DNA of 7,060 nucleotides, taken from NCBI GenBank assembly GCA_044223895.1, contig JBGALL010000077.1, forward strand, positions 1 through 7,060, read 5' to 3'. Below are positions 6,324 to 7,060 of the stretch, in pieces; the first letter of the stretch is position 1; the number at the start of each line of letters is the position of its first letter. This DNA is from CAKZSU01 sp044223895. Lineage in GTDB: Bacteria > Patescibacteriota > Microgenomatia > UBA10105 > UBA927. The notes beneath the pieces are model-generated. The model ran no database searches and was not told the origin of the DNA. It saw only the letters and a list, made by a program, of their open reading frames with translations. The position numbers and the translations under genes are program-made.

Positions 6324-6376
6324 CCCGCTATGCTATCCTTTCGGAAGAGCCCAGGGGCTCTTGTCGCTTAGCGGGT
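6323..6376 (+). terminator. Nested hairpin after the DUF3800 operon, probable bidirectional terminator
   Basis: An outer stem pairs ACCCGCTATGC (6323-6333) with GCTTAGCGGGT (6366-6376): eight pairs, one T-T mismatch, two more pairs. Inside it, AAGAGCCC (6345-6352) pairs perfectly with GGGCTCTT (6355-6362). It begins at the last base of the DUF3800 stop. Rightwards it is followed by only a broken T-run (CCTTTGTTTG). Leftwards it is followed by CATTTTTT, so it would terminate better for transcripts coming from the right. The two-tier, G+C-rich fold is more elaborate than a simple terminator and could also be a structured RNA or a protein-bound DNA hairpin. Confidence 0.6.
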
Positions 6377-6430
6377 ACCTTTGTTTGTATTAAACCATAT
6401 TATCATTAATGGGTCAATACTTAGAAAGAC

Positions 6431-6439
6431 TGCTATAAC
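6431..6439 (+). promoter_or_regulatory. Extended -10 upstream of the XRE regulator
   Basis: TGC followed by TATAAC (6434-6439, 5/6) would start transcription near 6446, leaving a leader of about 11 bases before ATG 6457. No good -35 is seen. The palindrome CATTAATG (6404-6411) lies just upstream and could be an operator for the regulator itself. Confidence 0.45.
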
Positions 6440-6456
6440 AATCTAAATAGCATTTT

Positions 6457-6675
6457 ATGAAGACGGAAAACGAAACTAAAAAGCAAATAGGTTCTAGAAT
6501 AAAAGATTATAGACAGAAGCATGGTCTTAAACAATCTGATTTGGCTAAAAAAGCTGGAATTTCTTCTAATTATTACTCAAAGATTGAACGTGGAGAAATT
6601 AACACAACAATTGAGAAGCTTCAAAAAATAGTAAATGCTCTTGGAGTCAAATCTTCTGACATACTCCCCTTTTAA
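6457..6675 (+). CDS. XRE/Cro-C1-type helix-turn-helix transcriptional regulator
   Basis: This 72-aa protein is essentially one HTH_3 domain. IGSRIKDYRQKHGLKQSDLA (11-30) gives the first helices, KKAGISSNYYSKIERGE (31-47) gives the turn, recognition helix and the conserved IERG, and the final helices run to ALGVKSSDILPF. The size and the SKIERG motif match Cro, SinR-like and restriction-controller (C) proteins, which bind operator dyads as dimers. No restriction enzyme or methylase is visible in the window, so the target is unknown; autoregulation is usual in the family. No SD precedes ATG 6457. The TAA stop overlaps the stop of the oppositely oriented 113-aa gene. Confidence 0.92.
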   Translation: MKTENETKKQIGSRIKDYRQKHGLKQSDLAKKAGISSNYYSKIERGEINTTIEKLQKIVNALGVKSSDILPF

Positions 6676-7013
6676 TTTTGTGTTTGTCTCTGAGTTCGTT
6701 GTAGAGCATTCATTTTTTCTATTGAATTAACAGATTCTTGATATTTTTCTTCTCCTCCCATAATTGCGGAAAGATAAATAATTCCAAATTGTGATCCATA
6801 TTTTTCTATATAGTAATTACTTATTTGAGAGAACGCGTCTAGGTTATCATTAGAATCTCTGTTTTTTTGTATATTTTCCATCACTTTAGCATCTTCTGGC
6901 GGAACTTGCTTTGCAAACGCAAGTTCAATCAAATTCTTTTGATCATTAGTGAGCTGAACTTTGTCCTCAGGTAGTATTGTAATATTTTGAGTAGCATCCA
7001 TAATCGATACCAT
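6672..7013 (-). CDS. Unrecognised 113-aa protein
   Basis: The frame reads MVSIMDATQNITILPEDKVQ onwards and ends in a glutamine-rich tail (ALQRTQRQTQN). It is hydrophilic, mostly helical, and has no membrane segment or known domain. Two starts are possible. ATG 7013 forms TAATG with a possible upstream stop, which favours translational coupling in an operon. ATG 7001 (MDATQ, 109 aa) lies ten bases after a TATAAT (7017-7012) and would suit a short-leader transcript. The 3' end overlaps the XRE gene by four bases on the opposite strand. Function unknown. Confidence 0.6.
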   Translation of the reverse strand: MVSIMDATQNITILPEDKVQLTNDQKNLIELAFAKQVPPEDAKVMENIQKNRDSNDNLDAFSQISNYYIEKYGSQFGIIYLSAIMGGEEKYQESVNSIEKMNALQRTQRQTQN

Positions 7014-7017
7014 TATA
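7012..7017 (-). promoter_or_regulatory. Possible -10 box overlapping the start of the 113-aa gene
   Basis: A perfect TATAAT on the minus strand covers the first ATG (7013), so a transcript from it would begin near 7005 and use ATG 7001. No acceptable -35 is visible 16-18 bases upstream, and in AT-rich DNA the hexamer may be accidental. Confidence 0.25.
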
Positions 7018-7060
7018 CAGCTTCAGGAGAATTATGAGCGTATGCTTCCATAAGGTTGAT
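7013..7060 (-). CDS. Possible C-terminal end of a gene entering from the right edge
   Basis: One minus-strand frame reads INLMEAYAHNSPEAV and stops at TAA 7015-7013, overlapping the next ATG as TAATG. That stop-start overlap is typical of coupled operon genes and is the main support. Only 15 codons are visible and another frame is also open here, so it may be chance. Confidence 0.35.
   Translation of the reverse strand: MNLMEAYAHNSPEAV

Noticed and set aside
6457..6675. Restriction-modification controller (C protein)
   Set aside because: Size and fold fit, but no methylase or restriction gene is visible, so only the general XRE call is supported.
1..7060. CRISPR array, tRNA, rRNA or intact insertion sequence
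   Set aside because: No regularly spaced direct repeats, no cloverleaf-like sequence, no rRNA signatures and no transposase with terminal inverted repeats were seen.

Overview
The window is AT-rich (by eye roughly one third G+C) and compactly packed with short genes, most of unrecognisable family. It has no ribosomal RNA, tRNA, CRISPR array or intact insertion sequence. Stops TAA, TAG and TGA all end good genes, so the code looks standard. Several starts lack a Shine-Dalgarno sequence and instead sit exactly six bases after a -10 box, which implies leaderless mRNAs. Together with the many orphan proteins this suggests an accessory region of a small-genome, low-GC bacterium, possibly Patescibacteria/CPR. 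That assignment is inference, because no taxonomic marker is present.

Left part (1-1100): the last codons of a membrane protein enter from the left edge on the plus strand. A minus-strand gene (989-193) follows that is broken twice, by an in-frame TAA at codon 4 and a one-base frameshift near 655-660. Its C-terminal half has the look of a caspase-fold (CHAT-like) cysteine peptidase, with an HG motif and an ACGG motif. Its SD and a 17-bp-spaced promoter are still recognisable.

Centre (1119-5173): a 429-aa protein with an N-terminal ParB/Srx-like domain (DGHTRL motif) is read rightwards from a near-consensus leaderless promoter. It converges on a 615-aa orphan read leftwards. A divergent promoter region (4306-4534) separates the orphan from a possible 29-codon mini-ORF and a 212-aa orphan, the latter with an extended -10 leaderless promoter.

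Right part (5170-7060): a two-gene operon encodes a ~121-aa orphan and a DUF3800 protein (RNase H-like fold), joined by an ATGA overlap and followed at once by a nested hairpin (6323-6376) that probably terminates transcription. A 72-aa XRE/Cro-type regulator follows. It meets tail-to-tail a 113-aa leftward orphan, the two stop codons sharing one TTAA. The orphan's start overlaps a possible upstream stop (TAATG), so it may be the second gene of an operon entering from the right edge.

The content (caspase-like peptidase remnant, ParB-like protein, DUF3800 operon, XRE regulator, many orphans) resembles a defence or mobile accessory island, but no known complete system can be named from the sequence alone.
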